From assembly GCF_000243155.2 (NCBI RefSeq), contig NC_018017.1, positions 2,356,001 through 2,420,000 on the forward strand: 64,000 nucleotides of DNA, read 5' to 3'. The DNA comes from Desulfitobacterium dehalogenans ATCC 51507 (GTDB lineage: Bacteria > Bacillota > Desulfitobacteriia > Desulfitobacteriales > Desulfitobacteriaceae). The stretch's first letter is position 1, and the number at the start of each line of letters is the position of its first letter. The notes below the pieces were generated by a model, which worked only from the letters and a program-made list of their open reading frames with translations, was not told the DNA's origin and made no database searches. The position numbers and the translations under genes were made by a program. Of this stretch, positions 17,754 through 26,824 are shown in pieces.

Positions 17754-19103
17754 ATGGAGCAAATCACTACAATAAAATTAAAAATTCACCAATTCATTTA
17801 TATTCTTCTTCCTATTCTGATTTCACAGGTCGCTCTGTTCTCCATGTCTTTTTTTGACACGGTGATGTCGGGACAAGCCAGCTCCGTCGATCTTGCGGGG
17901 GTTGCCATCGGTGCCAGTCTATGGGCACCCGTCAGCACCGGATTGGGTGGGATATTAATTGCTATAACGCCCATCGTCGGACATTTATTAGGAGCCAAGA
18001 GAAAGAACGATGTTCCTTTCAATGTCCTACAAGGAATCTATCTTGCACTGGCCATCGCTTTTCTCGTAATTCTTGCGGGAAGCATGAGTTTGGAAGGGCT
18101 GCTCTCTCTCATGAACCTGGAGCCCCAAGTGCGTTCTATAGCACGCGGGTTTCTTACGGCCATAGCTTTTGGCGTTCCTCCTTATTTTGTGTACCAAGTG
18201 TTGAGGGGCTTTATTGATGCGTTGGGATATACACGAATTACCATGCTGATTACTCTCCTTTCCCTGCCCGTTAATATCTGCCTCAACTATGTCCTTATCT
18301 TTGGCAAATTTGGTTTTCCAGCCTTTGGTGGTATAGGAGCCGGCATCGCTACTTCTATAGCTTATTATTGCTTGATGCTCATTGCCCTACTCATTATTCA
18401 CCGTCATCCCTATTTTAAAGAATTTGCGATCTTCAAGCGCCTCCATCCACTCTCCTGGAAAACCTGGCTAAACCAATTGAAAATCGGAATACCCATTGGT
18501 TTTTCTATTTTCTTCGAGACCGGCATGTTTTGTGCAGTAACTTTGCTCATGAGCCGATTTAATACCATAACCATAGCCGCCCATCAAGGTGCCATGAATT
18601 TTGCCTCCATGATCTACATGATTCCTTTAAGCTTCTCTATGGCTTTAACGATTCTTGTCGGATTTGAAGTAGGCGCTCGCCGCTATCATGATGCCAAACA
18701 GTATTCCTTAATCGGGTTAGGTTTTTCCTTCTCCATAGCTCTTCTAACGGCTCTCCTTCTTTTTCTGTTCAAAGAGCAAGTGGCCGGACTCTATTCCAAG
18801 GAATGGGATGTGATCCTCCTTGCTAAACAGTTTCTCATTTACGCCATCTTCTTTCAGTTTTCCGATGCACTGGCAACACCCATTCAGGGGATTCTACGCG
18901 GTTATAAGGATGTCAACCTTCCTTTTATCACATCACTCATCTCCTATTGGTTCATTGCTCTGCCTATTGGTTACTTTTTGGCCGCCTACACCAGTTTCGG
19001 GGCTTTTGGTTTCTGGATTGGCCTAATTATTGGCATTACGACAAACGCTTGCTGCCTGCTACTTAGGTTAAGGTATATTTTGCGTCGACAACTTGCTGTT
19101 TAA
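17754..19103 (+). CDS. MATE family multidrug/sodium antiporter
   Basis: Twelve-helix efflux protein of the NorM/DinF superfamily exporting cationic drugs or metabolites with Na+ or H+. The family blocks LPILISQVALFSMSFFDTVM (first helix) and GFSIFFETGMFCAVTLLMS are present. A longer frame opens at 17676, but the ATG at 17754 (MEQITTIKL) is preferred. GAAGGGA precedes it, and a TATAAT at 17723-17728 lies inside the longer reading. 450 residues. A hairpin terminator follows. Confidence 0.88.
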   Translation: MEQITTIKLKIHQFIYILLPILISQVALFSMSFFDTVMSGQASSVDLAGVAIGASLWAPVSTGLGGILIAITPIVGHLLGAKRKNDVPFNVLQGIYLALAIAFLVILAGSMSLEGLLSLMNLEPQVRSIARGFLTAIAFGVPPYFVYQVLRGFIDALGYTRITMLITLLSLPVNICLNYVLIFGKFGFPAFGGIGAGIATSIAYYCLMLIALLIIHRHPYFKEFAIFKRLHPLSWKTWLNQLKIGIPIGFSIFFETGMFCAVTLLMSRFNTITIAAHQGAMNFASMIYMIPLSFSMALTILVGFEVGARRYHDAKQYSLIGLGFSFSIALLTALLLFLFKEQVAGLYSKEWDVILLAKQFLIYAIFFQFSDALATPIQGILRGYKDVNLPFITSLISYWFIALPIGYFLAAYTSFGAFGFWIGLIIGITTNACCLLLRLRYILRRQLAV

Positions 19104-19125
19104 TCCAAATCACTTTCACACGAAA

Positions 19126-19165
19126 AATCCCCTTGAATCATGGCACTCCATAATCCAAGGGGATT
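19126..19165. terminator. bidirectional terminator between MATE and lutB-like genes
   Basis: Perfect 10-bp arms AATCCCCTTG (19126-19135) and CAAGGGGATT (19156-19165). CATTTTG follows on the plus strand and TTTTTCG on the minus strand, serving both convergent genes. Confidence 0.8.
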
Positions 19166-19212
19166 CATTTTGCTATCAGATTTCCCGGTCGCGCGGCGAA
19201 GCTTTGACCGAT

Positions 19213-20415
19213 TTAATCAATCACTTCTCCGCTTGATAGGCGTTTTCTTAATTCTCCTACCATATTGGGCACATCAATTTGCATTGGGCAACGCTCTACA
19301 CAGCGTCCGCAGCGCAGACAGGTGTGGATTTGGGGTGCAGTAGCCTCTAAGCCTCCTGAAGTAAAGACATTCCAGATGGTGCCGATACCGCCAAGATAGG
19401 TTTCTCCAAAGGTTCCTGCAGTGATTTGGAATACGGGACATTCATACATACACCCCCCGCAGCGCAGACAATGGGATGCTTGCTTAAAGTCATCATCCTC
19501 AGCCATCTTTTCCCGGCCGTTATCAACGAAGATGACATAAAATTTTTTGGGACCGTGGGCACCGTAAGTGGTGACTTTTTCAATATCCCCCGTTTTACTT
19601 GGCCCAGTGACAATATTAACATAGGATGGGACACCATATTGTGCATACCGCCAGGTCACTTCAGCTACTTTCATCGCTTCCTGGAAAGTTGGAACTAATT
19701 TTTCAGTTCCTACAATCATAAGGTGGACCGGAGGAGCCGCTGTCGACAAGCGAACATTGCCTTCATTTTCAATGATAACAAATGCCCCGGTGTCGGCAGC
19801 CACCACATTGGCTGAACTAATGCCCACATCAGCGGTAAAATATTTTTCACGCATAAATTCCCGAACAATGCTCACCTCTTTGGCAATATCGGGCTCCACT
19901 TCTTTACCAAAGAATTGAGTAAAGATTTCAGCAACCTTTTCCCGGGGAACATGAATAGCCGGAGAAAGGATATGCATGGGGCGATCTTTTTTAAGTTGGA
20001 GGATGAATTCTCCAAGATCTGTTTCCCAGACCTCATTGCCTACTTCCTCTAGATACTCCCGAAGGTGGAGCTCTTCTCCTAACATGCTCTTGCCCTTGAC
20101 AACGGTTTTCCCTTGACCAATAATTTCAGCGGCCATAACTAAGGCTTCATGCTTATCCTTGGCATAGAAAGCCTTCCCTTTATTGCGTTCAACCGCCTCC
20201 ATGGCTTGAGCAAGGAGTTCTTTCCTCTGAGCAACAGAACGGCTTTTGATTTCCCGTACTTCTGCAGCAAGATCGGGGGTATGGGGAAAACGTGCCATGG
20301 TGCTATCCGTCGTTTCACGATAGGCTTTTACCGCCCGAGATATGGCTTTGCGAATATTCTCATCATGCTTGGCACGATCTATTTCTTTAGAGTACTCTTT
20401 AAATTCTTTTCTCAT
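19213..20415 (-). CDS. LutB-like iron-sulfur protein with LUD domain
   Basis: Subunit of an L-lactate (or related 2-hydroxy acid) oxidation complex like LutB/LldF/YkgF. A LUD domain spans about residues 60-300. Two [4Fe-4S] ferredoxin motifs follow: CLRCGGCMYECP near 305 and CLRCGRCVERCP near 355. 400 residues, shorter at the C-terminus than LutB proteins I recall. It overlaps the upstream lutA-like gene by four bases (ATGA). No separate lutC is nearby, so the reaction may differ from classical LutABC. Confidence 0.82.
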   Translation of the reverse strand: MRKEFKEYSKEIDRAKHDENIRKAISRAVKAYRETTDSTMARFPHTPDLAAEVREIKSRSVAQRKELLAQAMEAVERNKGKAFYAKDKHEALVMAAEIIGQGKTVVKGKSMLGEELHLREYLEEVGNEVWETDLGEFILQLKKDRPMHILSPAIHVPREKVAEIFTQFFGKEVEPDIAKEVSIVREFMREKYFTADVGISSANVVAADTGAFVIIENEGNVRLSTAAPPVHLMIVGTEKLVPTFQEAMKVAEVTWRYAQYGVPSYVNIVTGPSKTGDIEKVTTYGAHGPKKFYVIFVDNGREKMAEDDDFKQASHCLRCGGCMYECPVFQITAGTFGETYLGGIGTIWNVFTSGGLEATAPQIHTCLRCGRCVERCPMQIDVPNMVGELRKRLSSGEVID

Positions 20416-21425
20416 CCCACTATCCCCTTATATAAGAATTCAATCAAGTCGGCGATTCCTTCTTGGCCCTTTTTATCTATGGCACCTTTCAAGGAAGACA
20501 AGCAATAAGGACAAGAGGTTAGGATGAGGTCTGCACCCGTGTCTTGAAGTTCCACAACCCGTCTTTCCGCTATGGTATGAGAAAGCTCAGGGAACATGAA
20601 TTTATTAGGACCGCCGCAGCAGGTCGTCCATGTACGGTTCCGCATAGGTTCTTTGAACTCAATCCCCATTGCATTTAATATCTCCCGTATCTCTTCAGTA
20701 ACCCCCAGATCACGAGCGAGTCGGCAGGAGTCATGAATCACAACGGATTGATTGGTATCTATTTTTGGTAATTTGTGCCTTTGTTCCCATACCAGTTCAA
20801 CAAAAGTTTTAACTTCGAACTCGTGATGAACCCCAAATTTGGGGTACATTAGTTTGATGACTTCAGCAGCGTGAGGAGAAAGACAAACAATAGTCTTGGC
20901 CTGGGTCCCTTTAAGGACTTTAGTGACCTTTTGGGCATAGGTGGCAAAATCATCCCAATATCCCAATTCATACAGCAAAGCCCCGCTATAGAGTTCGTCT
21001 TCACCTGAATAACATAATTCATAGCCTAAGCTTTGGAGAATCCGTGCGGCTTTTAAGGAGACTTGATTAAACCGTTCTTTGTCCGAGGCCAGTACCGAGG
21101 CATAGATTTTCTCGGGAGCAATACCCGTCTTTTCGACGATGTTCCGTACACCCATCAACATAGAAAAGCTTGCGCTGTTAGGATCCATCACCGTCATGGT
21201 TTTCACCAGTGAGTCAATGAAGGGAAGAAGTTGATACTCACCGCCGGTATAAAAAAGCAGCTCCCCTGTCTTGGGTAAATTAAGTTCCTTTGCCCAGGAA
21301 GAAACTTCGCTTCCCTTAAGGGCTAAAGGATTGCCGTATTTCACAATATTACCGCGAATTAATTCTAATACAGGTGGCATCTTGCGCTCCACCGTTGTTG
21401 GCATATCAATAGGATTGGTTGCCAC
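20412..21425 (-). CDS. LutA/GlpC/HdrD-like CCG-domain protein, N-terminal CCG degenerate
   Basis: Electron-transfer subunit with cysteine-rich (CCG) domains. The second domain is intact: HDSCRLARDLG near 228, TTCCGGPNKFMFPE near 265 and TSCPYC near 315. In the first half the expected cysteine positions are replaced (YTGGEYQ near 60 and YSGEDELYSG near 138), so only one cluster site seems functional. The start is GTG with AAGGCGGTGG upstream. It is translationally coupled to the LutB-like gene, with which it probably forms a complex. Confidence 0.78.
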   Translation of the reverse strand: MATNPIDMPTTVERKMPPVLELIRGNIVKYGNPLALKGSEVSSWAKELNLPKTGELLFYTGGEYQLLPFIDSLVKTMTVMDPNSASFSMLMGVRNIVEKTGIAPEKIYASVLASDKERFNQVSLKAARILQSLGYELCYSGEDELYSGALLYELGYWDDFATYAQKVTKVLKGTQAKTIVCLSPHAAEVIKLMYPKFGVHHEFEVKTFVELVWEQRHKLPKIDTNQSVVIHDSCRLARDLGVTEEIREILNAMGIEFKEPMRNRTWTTCCGGPNKFMFPELSHTIAERRVVELQDTGADLILTSCPYCLSSLKGAIDKKGQEGIADLIEFLYKGIVG

Positions 21426-21570
21426 TATAATCCACCGCCTTCTCGACTGATCGTATAATTATAGATTACTTAAAACAAGATGACCTTGTAAACACAAATT
21501 CTCTATGTATTATGTATTATTGAAAAGCATGAGGCAATATTAGCTACACAATTTCATAGAGAACTGATAC

Positions 21571-21601
21571 AAAGAGAATTATACTATAGCTCATTCTCTT
21601 T
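21571..21601. terminator. hairpin downstream of larB
   Basis: Arms AAAGAGAAT (21571-21579) and ATTCTCTTT (21593-21601). It lies about 40 bases after the larB stop. The T-run is good on the plus strand (TTTTTTC) but short on the minus strand (TTTGTAT), so termination of larB is likely rather than certain. Confidence 0.5.
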
Positions 21602-21641
21602 TTTCAACTAAATAAAGTATAGCTTATTTTTTTAATGTACA

Positions 21642-22403
21642 TCATACTTCGGAAGCAACTATGGCTCTGATAATGGAATTGGCTAAAACTCCGGCTCCAA
21701 AACCATTATCAATGTTTACCACACCTATTCCGGCTGAACAGCTATTCAACATAGCCAGTAAAGCGGCTAACCCTCCAAAACTAGCTCCATAGCCGACACT
21801 GGTAGGGACGGCAATCACTGGTTTATCGGTTAATCCACCCACAACGCTGGCTAATGCCCCTTCCATACCTGCGACGACAATAAGAACCTGTGCGTCATTC
21901 AGTTTATCCTTATTATCTAAAAGTCGATGAATTCCCGCCACACCTACGTCGTACAATCGCTCTACCTGACACCCCATTATTTCTGCCGTGATTGCGGCTT
22001 CCTCCGCTACCGGTAAATCCGCTGTCCCGGCACTTAGGATCAGAACTCTCCCTCTCTTAAGGATCGGTTCTTTAAGAACTGTAATAACACGGGCCAGTTC
22101 GGAATAGGAAGCCTCAGGGATGTGGGCCTGTACTGCTTCATAGACCTCCGGAGTTGCCCGAGTCGCCAAGATATTGTGACCGTGTTTTAAAAGGTTGGTT
22201 AATATTTCAATAATATGTTCTTTCGCTTTCCCCTGACAAAAAACGACTTCGGGAAACCCATTGCGAAGAGCCCGATGATGATCCACTTTGGCAAAACCCA
22301 AATCTTCATAGGGTAGATTTTTAAGCTCTAGGAATGCACTATCACAGGATATCTTACCATCCTTTACTCCCTGGAGTAATGCTCTCAATTGTTCTTCGTT
22401 CAT
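21642..22403 (-). CDS. larB: LarB, pyridinium-3,5-biscarboxylate synthase
   Basis: Carboxylates and hydrolyses nicotinic acid adenine dinucleotide in the synthesis of the nickel-pincer nucleotide cofactor of lactate racemase and related enzymes. The C-terminal half is a PurE-like fold with LSAGTADLPVAEEAAITAE, VVAGMEGALASVVGGL and PTSVGYGASFGGLAALL. The N-terminal helical domain is typical. 253 residues, start with GGAGGTAAGGG. larC, larE and larA are not in the window. The nearby LutAB-like genes make a link to lactate metabolism plausible. Confidence 0.9.
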   Translation of the reverse strand: MNEEQLRALLQGVKDGKISCDSAFLELKNLPYEDLGFAKVDHHRALRNGFPEVVFCQGKAKEHIIEILTNLLKHGHNILATRATPEVYEAVQAHIPEASYSELARVITVLKEPILKRGRVLILSAGTADLPVAEEAAITAEIMGCQVERLYDVGVAGIHRLLDNKDKLNDAQVLIVVAGMEGALASVVGGLTDKPVIAVPTSVGYGASFGGLAALLAMLNSCSAGIGVVNIDNGFGAGVLANSIIRAIVASEV

Positions 22404-22461
22404 CCCTTACCTCCATGACCAATGATGGTAAATTATAGCACATTTAGACGGTGATTAAAAA

Positions 22462-22506
22462 TTAAAAAAATAGAAGAGGCGGCTCATCGTGTGAACCGCC
22501 CCTTCT
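22462..22506 (-). terminator. terminator of the siderophore-uptake operon
   Basis: Stem GAAG-GGCGG-TCA / TGA-CCGCC-CTTC (22473-22505, with three single mismatches). On the minus strand it is followed by CTATTTTTTTAATTTTT. It ends the operon whose last gene stops at 22606. Confidence 0.8.
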
Positions 22507-22524
22507 GACAAGTCCCAGGGAATA

Positions 22525-22599
22525 TTACAAACCCGCTTCCAGTTCTTCAATCATCGTTTTTGTCCCGTTGCCGTTTTTGTATTCTCTCAACAGTTTAAA
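22525..22599 (-). pseudogene. possible 24-codon C-terminal gene relic
   Basis: Between the ABC ATPase stop and the terminator, an open stretch reads FKLLREYKNGNG ... MIEELEAGL followed by TAA. It looks like the helical tail of a normal protein but has no start or ribosome-binding site and is closed upstream by a stop. It may be the remains of a gene displaced when the iron-uptake operon arrived, or chance. Confidence 0.3.
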
Positions 22600-22605
22600 T
22601 TATAA

Positions 22606-23358
22606 CTAATAAATCGCTACTGGCCCATGAGGACCAGCAATAATTTCGATTTTTGTTTCAAAAATATCTGTCAAAACTTCTGGGTCCATCACCTCTTCTA
22701 CTGTTCCAAAAGCGGCAATTCTTCCATCTTTCATAGCACAAATTCGATCAGAATATTTGGCTGCGAAATTTATATCATGGAGAACAGTCAGAATTGTTCT
22801 GCCAAATTCATTAGCAGCATGCCGCAAATGCTCCATCATTTGAACAGAACGAGCAACATCGAGATTGTTCAGCGGCTCATCCAAAAGTACATATTCAGTC
22901 TCTTGGCACAAAACCATTGCTACATAGGCCCTTTGCCTTTGACCACCAGAAAGTTCATCTAAATATCTATTTTCCAGATCAGTCAAACCTAAAAAATCGA
23001 TATATTTAGAAATAATAGCCTCATCTTCTTTAGTTGTTCTTCCCTTTGAATAAGGAAAACGTCCAAATCCAGCTAATTGTCTAACTGTAAGCCTCGTTAC
23101 AAAATGATTTTCTTGTCGCAAAATAGTCAGAATTCTTGCCAAGTCTTTTGATTTAGATTCAGAAACATCCATATTCGCCACCTTAATTTGGCCTTCATCC
23201 ATATTCAAAAGTCTTCCAATCATTAAAAGTGTCGTAGACTTTCCGGCACCATTGGGTCCAATTAAAGAAGTAAGACCAGCTTTTGGTATCTTAATATTCA
23301 AAGGTCCTATTTCCACCTCACCAGTATACACCTTTTTAACATTAGCAATCTCGATCAT
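22606..23358 (-). CDS. siderophore ABC transporter ATP-binding protein
   Basis: ATPase of a FecE/YclP-type iron-siderophore importer. Walker A GPNGAGKST near residue 35, signature LSGGQRQRAYVA near 137 and Walker B VLLDEPLNNLD near 158, with the H-loop histidine in VLHDINFA. 250 residues. Its start overlaps the end of the upstream permease by four bases. Closest in feel to catecholate/petrobactin-type systems (YclP, CeuD, FatE), but the siderophore cannot be stated. Confidence 0.9.
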   Translation of the reverse strand: MIEIANVKKVYTGEVEIGPLNIKIPKAGLTSLIGPNGAGKSTTLLMIGRLLNMDEGQIKVANMDVSESKSKDLARILTILRQENHFVTRLTVRQLAGFGRFPYSKGRTTKEDEAIISKYIDFLGLTDLENRYLDELSGGQRQRAYVAMVLCQETEYVLLDEPLNNLDVARSVQMMEHLRHAANEFGRTILTVLHDINFAAKYSDRICAMKDGRIAAFGTVEEVMDPEVLTDIFETKIEIIAGPHGPVAIY

Positions 23359-24419
23359 AAAGTTCCCTTCCTTAAAATTACAATTAAAAATGTTATTCCG
23401 CCAAACATTTCGATAATAACTGAAACTACACCTTGAGCATTAAATACATGATACATAAAAAAGTAGGCACCTGTTATTATCAAAAATCCTATAGCAAAAG
23501 CCATTGGAAAAATATATCTATGATCATAAGTTGGTGCCGCTTGATAACACAAGGTTGCCACTAAAAATCCATAGAAAGTAAGTGGTCCAACCAAAGCCGT
23601 TGATATTGACATCAAAACAGCAACTAATATAAGAGTATAAATTACGCTAAATTGATGATTAACTCCCAAAGAAGTACAGGCATTCTTGCCAAGCGACACT
23701 ACATTTAAATTCTTAGAATAAGCAAGAAGAAGTAATGCTGCAATGATGACAATGGGAATTGCAACAGGAAAGTATCCGGAATCCGCATTATTTACAGAAC
23801 CAAACAATCTGGCCTGTAAAATATCAAACTCAGACGGCGCAAGAAGTCTTCTCATAAAAGTTGATAAAGACCTCAGCCCAGTTCCAATAATAACCCCAAC
23901 CAAAAGCATAAGTTGTAAATTTCCATACTTTCCGGAAAGCAACCATCCATAAAGTATCAAACACATCAAAACCATAGCAATAACTTGAAATACAAATGAG
24001 CCAACACCATTAAAACCTATAAATATACTAGCACCAAAAAAGAACATGGTACTCGTATGAATTGTTGAGTAAAGTGCTTCAAAACCTAAAAGTGAAGGAG
24101 TTATAATCCTATTATTCGTAATCGATTGGAAAGCAACGGTCGACAAACTCTGACAAATTGCAGGAATAACCATGGCAACAAGAGCTACCATCCTTCTTTT
24201 AACAACTGGGATAAAAGAAGGGGAATCTACTGGAACTGGATTGTTATAAACCAAAAGACCATAGGAAGAAAGAACGCCCAAAGCAATCAATGTTATCAGC
24301 AAAATCCAATAACGTTTTTCTTCTTTCTTAGAACGAAAAGCTCTAGCTGATCTATCTTCATTATGAAGGCTAGAATCGATTACGATATTTTCCTTACTAC
24401 TATATACTAATTGGCTCAT
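23355..24419 (-). CDS. siderophore ABC permease (FecCD family), second
   Basis: Inner-membrane permease of the BtuC/FecCD family, 354 residues, with about nine or ten helices. A longer frame begins at 24572, but the ATG at 24417-24419 (MSQLVYSS) has AGGAGG upstream. It overlaps the previous permease stop as ATGA, so it is preferred. An unusual hydrophilic, charged N-terminal tail of about 45 residues (RSARAFRSKKEEKRYW) precedes the first helix. FecCD blocks such as TALVGPLTFYGFLVATLCYQ are visible. It forms the heteromeric channel with the next upstream gene. Confidence 0.88.
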   Translation of the reverse strand: MSQLVYSSKENIVIDSSLHNEDRSARAFRSKKEEKRYWILLITLIALGVLSSYGLLVYNNPVPVDSPSFIPVVKRRMVALVAMVIPAICQSLSTVAFQSITNNRIITPSLLGFEALYSTIHTSTMFFFGASIFIGFNGVGSFVFQVIAMVLMCLILYGWLLSGKYGNLQLMLLVGVIIGTGLRSLSTFMRRLLAPSEFDILQARLFGSVNNADSGYFPVAIPIVIIAALLLLAYSKNLNVVSLGKNACTSLGVNHQFSVIYTLILVAVLMSISTALVGPLTFYGFLVATLCYQAAPTYDHRYIFPMAFAIGFLIITGAYFFMYHVFNAQGVVSVIIEMFGGITFLIVILRKGTL

Positions 24420-25429
24420 CTTAGCCTCCTTTGTCTCAATAAGATAACAATAAATAGGACTGCCCCCACTGTTCCAAGTATCAAAGAGACAGGTACTTCG
24501 AAAGGCATGATAATTGTTCGAGAAATTATGTCGCAAAGTGTTATAGTACCCATTCCCAACACACATACCCAAGGCAGATTACTCCTGAGATCATCGCCTC
24601 TATACATTGAAACAATATTGGGGACAATTAAACCTAAAAAAGGTAAATTGCCAATAACAGCTGCAACAATTCCAACGGCAAAAGAAATAAGGGCAGTACC
24701 AAGAAGAACTATCTTATTATAATTTAAGCCAAGACTTGTTGTAACATCTTCCCCCAGTCCGGCTAAAGTCAATCGATCAGCATAGATAAAAATAAGAACA
24801 GTAGCTATAACAACCAGCCATAAATATTCATATCTGCCAATTTGAACCGATGCAAAAGAACCTACAAACCAAGTTTCAATATTTTGCGTCATTTGAAAAA
24901 CCAGGCCAATAAAAGTGGAAATTGCCGAAATAACCGCTCCAAGCATCATCCCAATAATCGGGACAATTAAAGACGAACGAAGTTTAACTCTTCTCAAAAA
25001 CAAAAAGAAAATCATAGTTCCTACAAAAGAAAAAATGATGGCACCCGTCATTCTTAGAACTAAAGTTGGTGCAGGAAAAAACAAATAAACAAAAACAAGT
25101 CCCAAACCTGCCCATTCAATAGTTCCTGTTGTGGTGGGTTCCACTAAACGATTCTGCGTAACAAGTTGCATTACGAGTCCTGACATTGACATTGCAGCTC
25201 CAGTAAGCATTAGGGCCGCTGTTCTTGGAACACGAGTTATGAAAAACATGTCCATTCCATCTACTTGTCCTTGTATATCATAAACTCCAGTAAACAGTGA
25301 TAAAATACCTGCAATGACAACAACCAGAATCGCTAATGTAAAAGGTTTTGTCCATATTTTATTGTGATTATAACGCTGGGGCTGAGAATACTCAGCCCCA
25401 GTCATTTTTTGTGTTGCATTTTCCGGCAC
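24416..25429 (-). CDS. siderophore ABC permease (FecCD family), first
   Basis: 337-residue BtuC/FecCD-type permease. After a hydrophilic start the first helix begins near residue 29 (FTLAILVVVIAGILSLFTG), then the family block RVPRTAALMLTGAAMSMSG near 66. FLGLIVPNIVSMYRG near 275 is the conserved coupling region. Start GTG with AAGGAG 8 bases upstream. It lies between the binding protein and the second permease. Confidence 0.9.
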   Translation of the reverse strand: MPENATQKMTGAEYSQPQRYNHNKIWTKPFTLAILVVVIAGILSLFTGVYDIQGQVDGMDMFFITRVPRTAALMLTGAAMSMSGLVMQLVTQNRLVEPTTTGTIEWAGLGLVFVYLFFPAPTLVLRMTGAIIFSFVGTMIFFLFLRRVKLRSSLIVPIIGMMLGAVISAISTFIGLVFQMTQNIETWFVGSFASVQIGRYEYLWLVVIATVLIFIYADRLTLAGLGEDVTTSLGLNYNKIVLLGTALISFAVGIVAAVIGNLPFLGLIVPNIVSMYRGDDLRSNLPWVCVLGMGTITLCDIISRTIIMPFEVPVSLILGTVGAVLFIVILLRQRRLR

Positions 25430-25451
25430 TATGTTCTACTCCTTATACTAA

Positions 25452-26465
25452 CTACTTAGCTAAAGCATTGGCGAGCTTTTCAAATAATTCTAGATAAGTT
25501 TGTATTGATTCATTTGTGTAAGTATCTGCTGGTGCATAAACTATCCGTCCTCCAGAAACAGCAGTTGTGTTTTTAAGAGCAGGTGAATTATCGATAACAT
25601 CCTGAGCCGGAACTGCATCCGTTGTAGAGGATACTGCAGCATCACGATCTAGTACAAAAATCCAATCAGGATTACTTTGGGCAATAGCTTCAACAGAAAT
25701 ATCATCACCTTTGTGATCTGAGGAAGCACCGTCAATTTTTAATGCTGGAATCCATCCAAAAATTTCATACATTGGTCCCCAAACACGTCCGGAATGAGGA
25801 GCTGAAAAACCAATATTTCCACCGGAAACCACAACACTCATAACAGTATCCGTTCCATTATAGGCAGACTTAGCATCTTTGATAGCTTGATTAAAATCAG
25901 CTGCCAATTGTTCAGCCTCTTTATTTTTATCAAAAATTTGTCCCAAAGCGATTGTAGAGTTTTTAAGTCCATTGACTAAGTTTTCTCCAGGTGTATCCGC
26001 TTTCTCAGAAACATCAAAATTAAGATCAATAACAGCTGCATTTGGCACTATCTTTTTTATATCTTCATAAAAGCTAGCAAATCTTTGACCAATAATGACA
26101 AGTTCAGGGTCTACAGCTGCTATAATCTCAAGATTTGGTTCACGATGATTTCCTATGTCTTGAACTGACTCATCCTTTACATAGGGTGAATCCGCAGGCA
26201 TTACAGGCTTTGGAACAGCCGCTAATTCAATTCCCCAATCAGCTAAAGTTTCAAAAGTTCTATTGTCCAAAGCAACTACATTCTTTGGATTTACAGGAAC
26301 AGTAACAGTTCCGTGAACATCAGTGATTTCAACCGTTGAAGCTTCGCTTACTTGATCATTGGTTTGAGGTTTGACAGCTTGATTACTTGAATTTGTGCAG
26401 GCTGTCAGCATCAAAGCAAAAGTTACCATAATAACAGCTGATTTAAAAAATTTAATTTTTCTCAT
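25452..26465 (-). CDS. siderophore-binding lipoprotein (FatB/YclQ-like)
   Basis: Substrate-binding protein that hands ferric siderophore to the ABC importer. A lipoprotein signal peptide ends in the lipobox LTAC, with Cys23 the likely lipidated residue. The periplasmic-binding core follows: EITDVHGTVTVPVNPKNVVA near 50 and LEIIAAVDPELVIIGQR near 110. A 36-residue longer frame (from 26573) lacks a ribosome-binding site; the ATG at 26463-26465 has GGAGAGAG. 337 residues. It is the first gene of the operon, downstream of a Fur box. Confidence 0.9.
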   Translation of the reverse strand: MRKIKFFKSAVIMVTFALMLTACTNSSNQAVKPQTNDQVSEASTVEITDVHGTVTVPVNPKNVVALDNRTFETLADWGIELAAVPKPVMPADSPYVKDESVQDIGNHREPNLEIIAAVDPELVIIGQRFASFYEDIKKIVPNAAVIDLNFDVSEKADTPGENLVNGLKNSTIALGQIFDKNKEAEQLAADFNQAIKDAKSAYNGTDTVMSVVVSGGNIGFSAPHSGRVWGPMYEIFGWIPALKIDGASSDHKGDDISVEAIAQSNPDWIFVLDRDAAVSSTTDAVPAQDVIDNSPALKNTTAVSGGRIVYAPADTYTNESIQTYLELFEKLANALAK

Positions 26466-26642
26466 ACATCTCTCTCCTTTATATACAAACATTATAGACA
26501 AGCAAATTATTGAATTAATGAAATCAATACCTATGTAATACTTTTTGCACTTGCTGAGGCTACACAGTTCCACCTCCCATCTAAGACTTTTTTACCGGCG
26601 TTAATGGCTCAAATTTTTTCTGGCGAATAGCTCACTTTTTTC

Positions 26643-26672
26643 TTGACGTTCGCAATTAGAATTTGGTATATT
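26643..26672 (+). promoter_or_regulatory. promoter of the mini AraC regulator gene
   Basis: Plus strand: -35 TTGACG (26643-26648), 18-base spacer, -10 TATATT (26667-26672). The Fur box begins 12 bases after the -10, around the transcription start. Confidence 0.6.
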
Positions 26673-26684
26673 CAAAGAAATGAG

Positions 26685-26699
26685 TGATAATAATTATCA
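26685..26699. promoter_or_regulatory. Fur box (7-1-7 palindrome)
   Basis: TGATAAT-A-ATTATCA is a perfect 7-1-7 inverted repeat, the classic Fur operator pattern. It sits between the divergent siderophore operon and the AraC-type gene, just downstream of the plus-strand promoter. Iron-dependent repression of one or both transcription units is expected. Confidence 0.85.
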
Positions 26700-26824
26700 T
26701 TGTCATTAACGCTTGATTAAGACTATATCATCCCCCCTCTGCAAAAATCTTAACTAAATTTGTTTTCGGTAGGTGAAGTTATGCACTTACCTAATGGGAA
26801 TTACACTATGTAAAGGAGGCGCCC

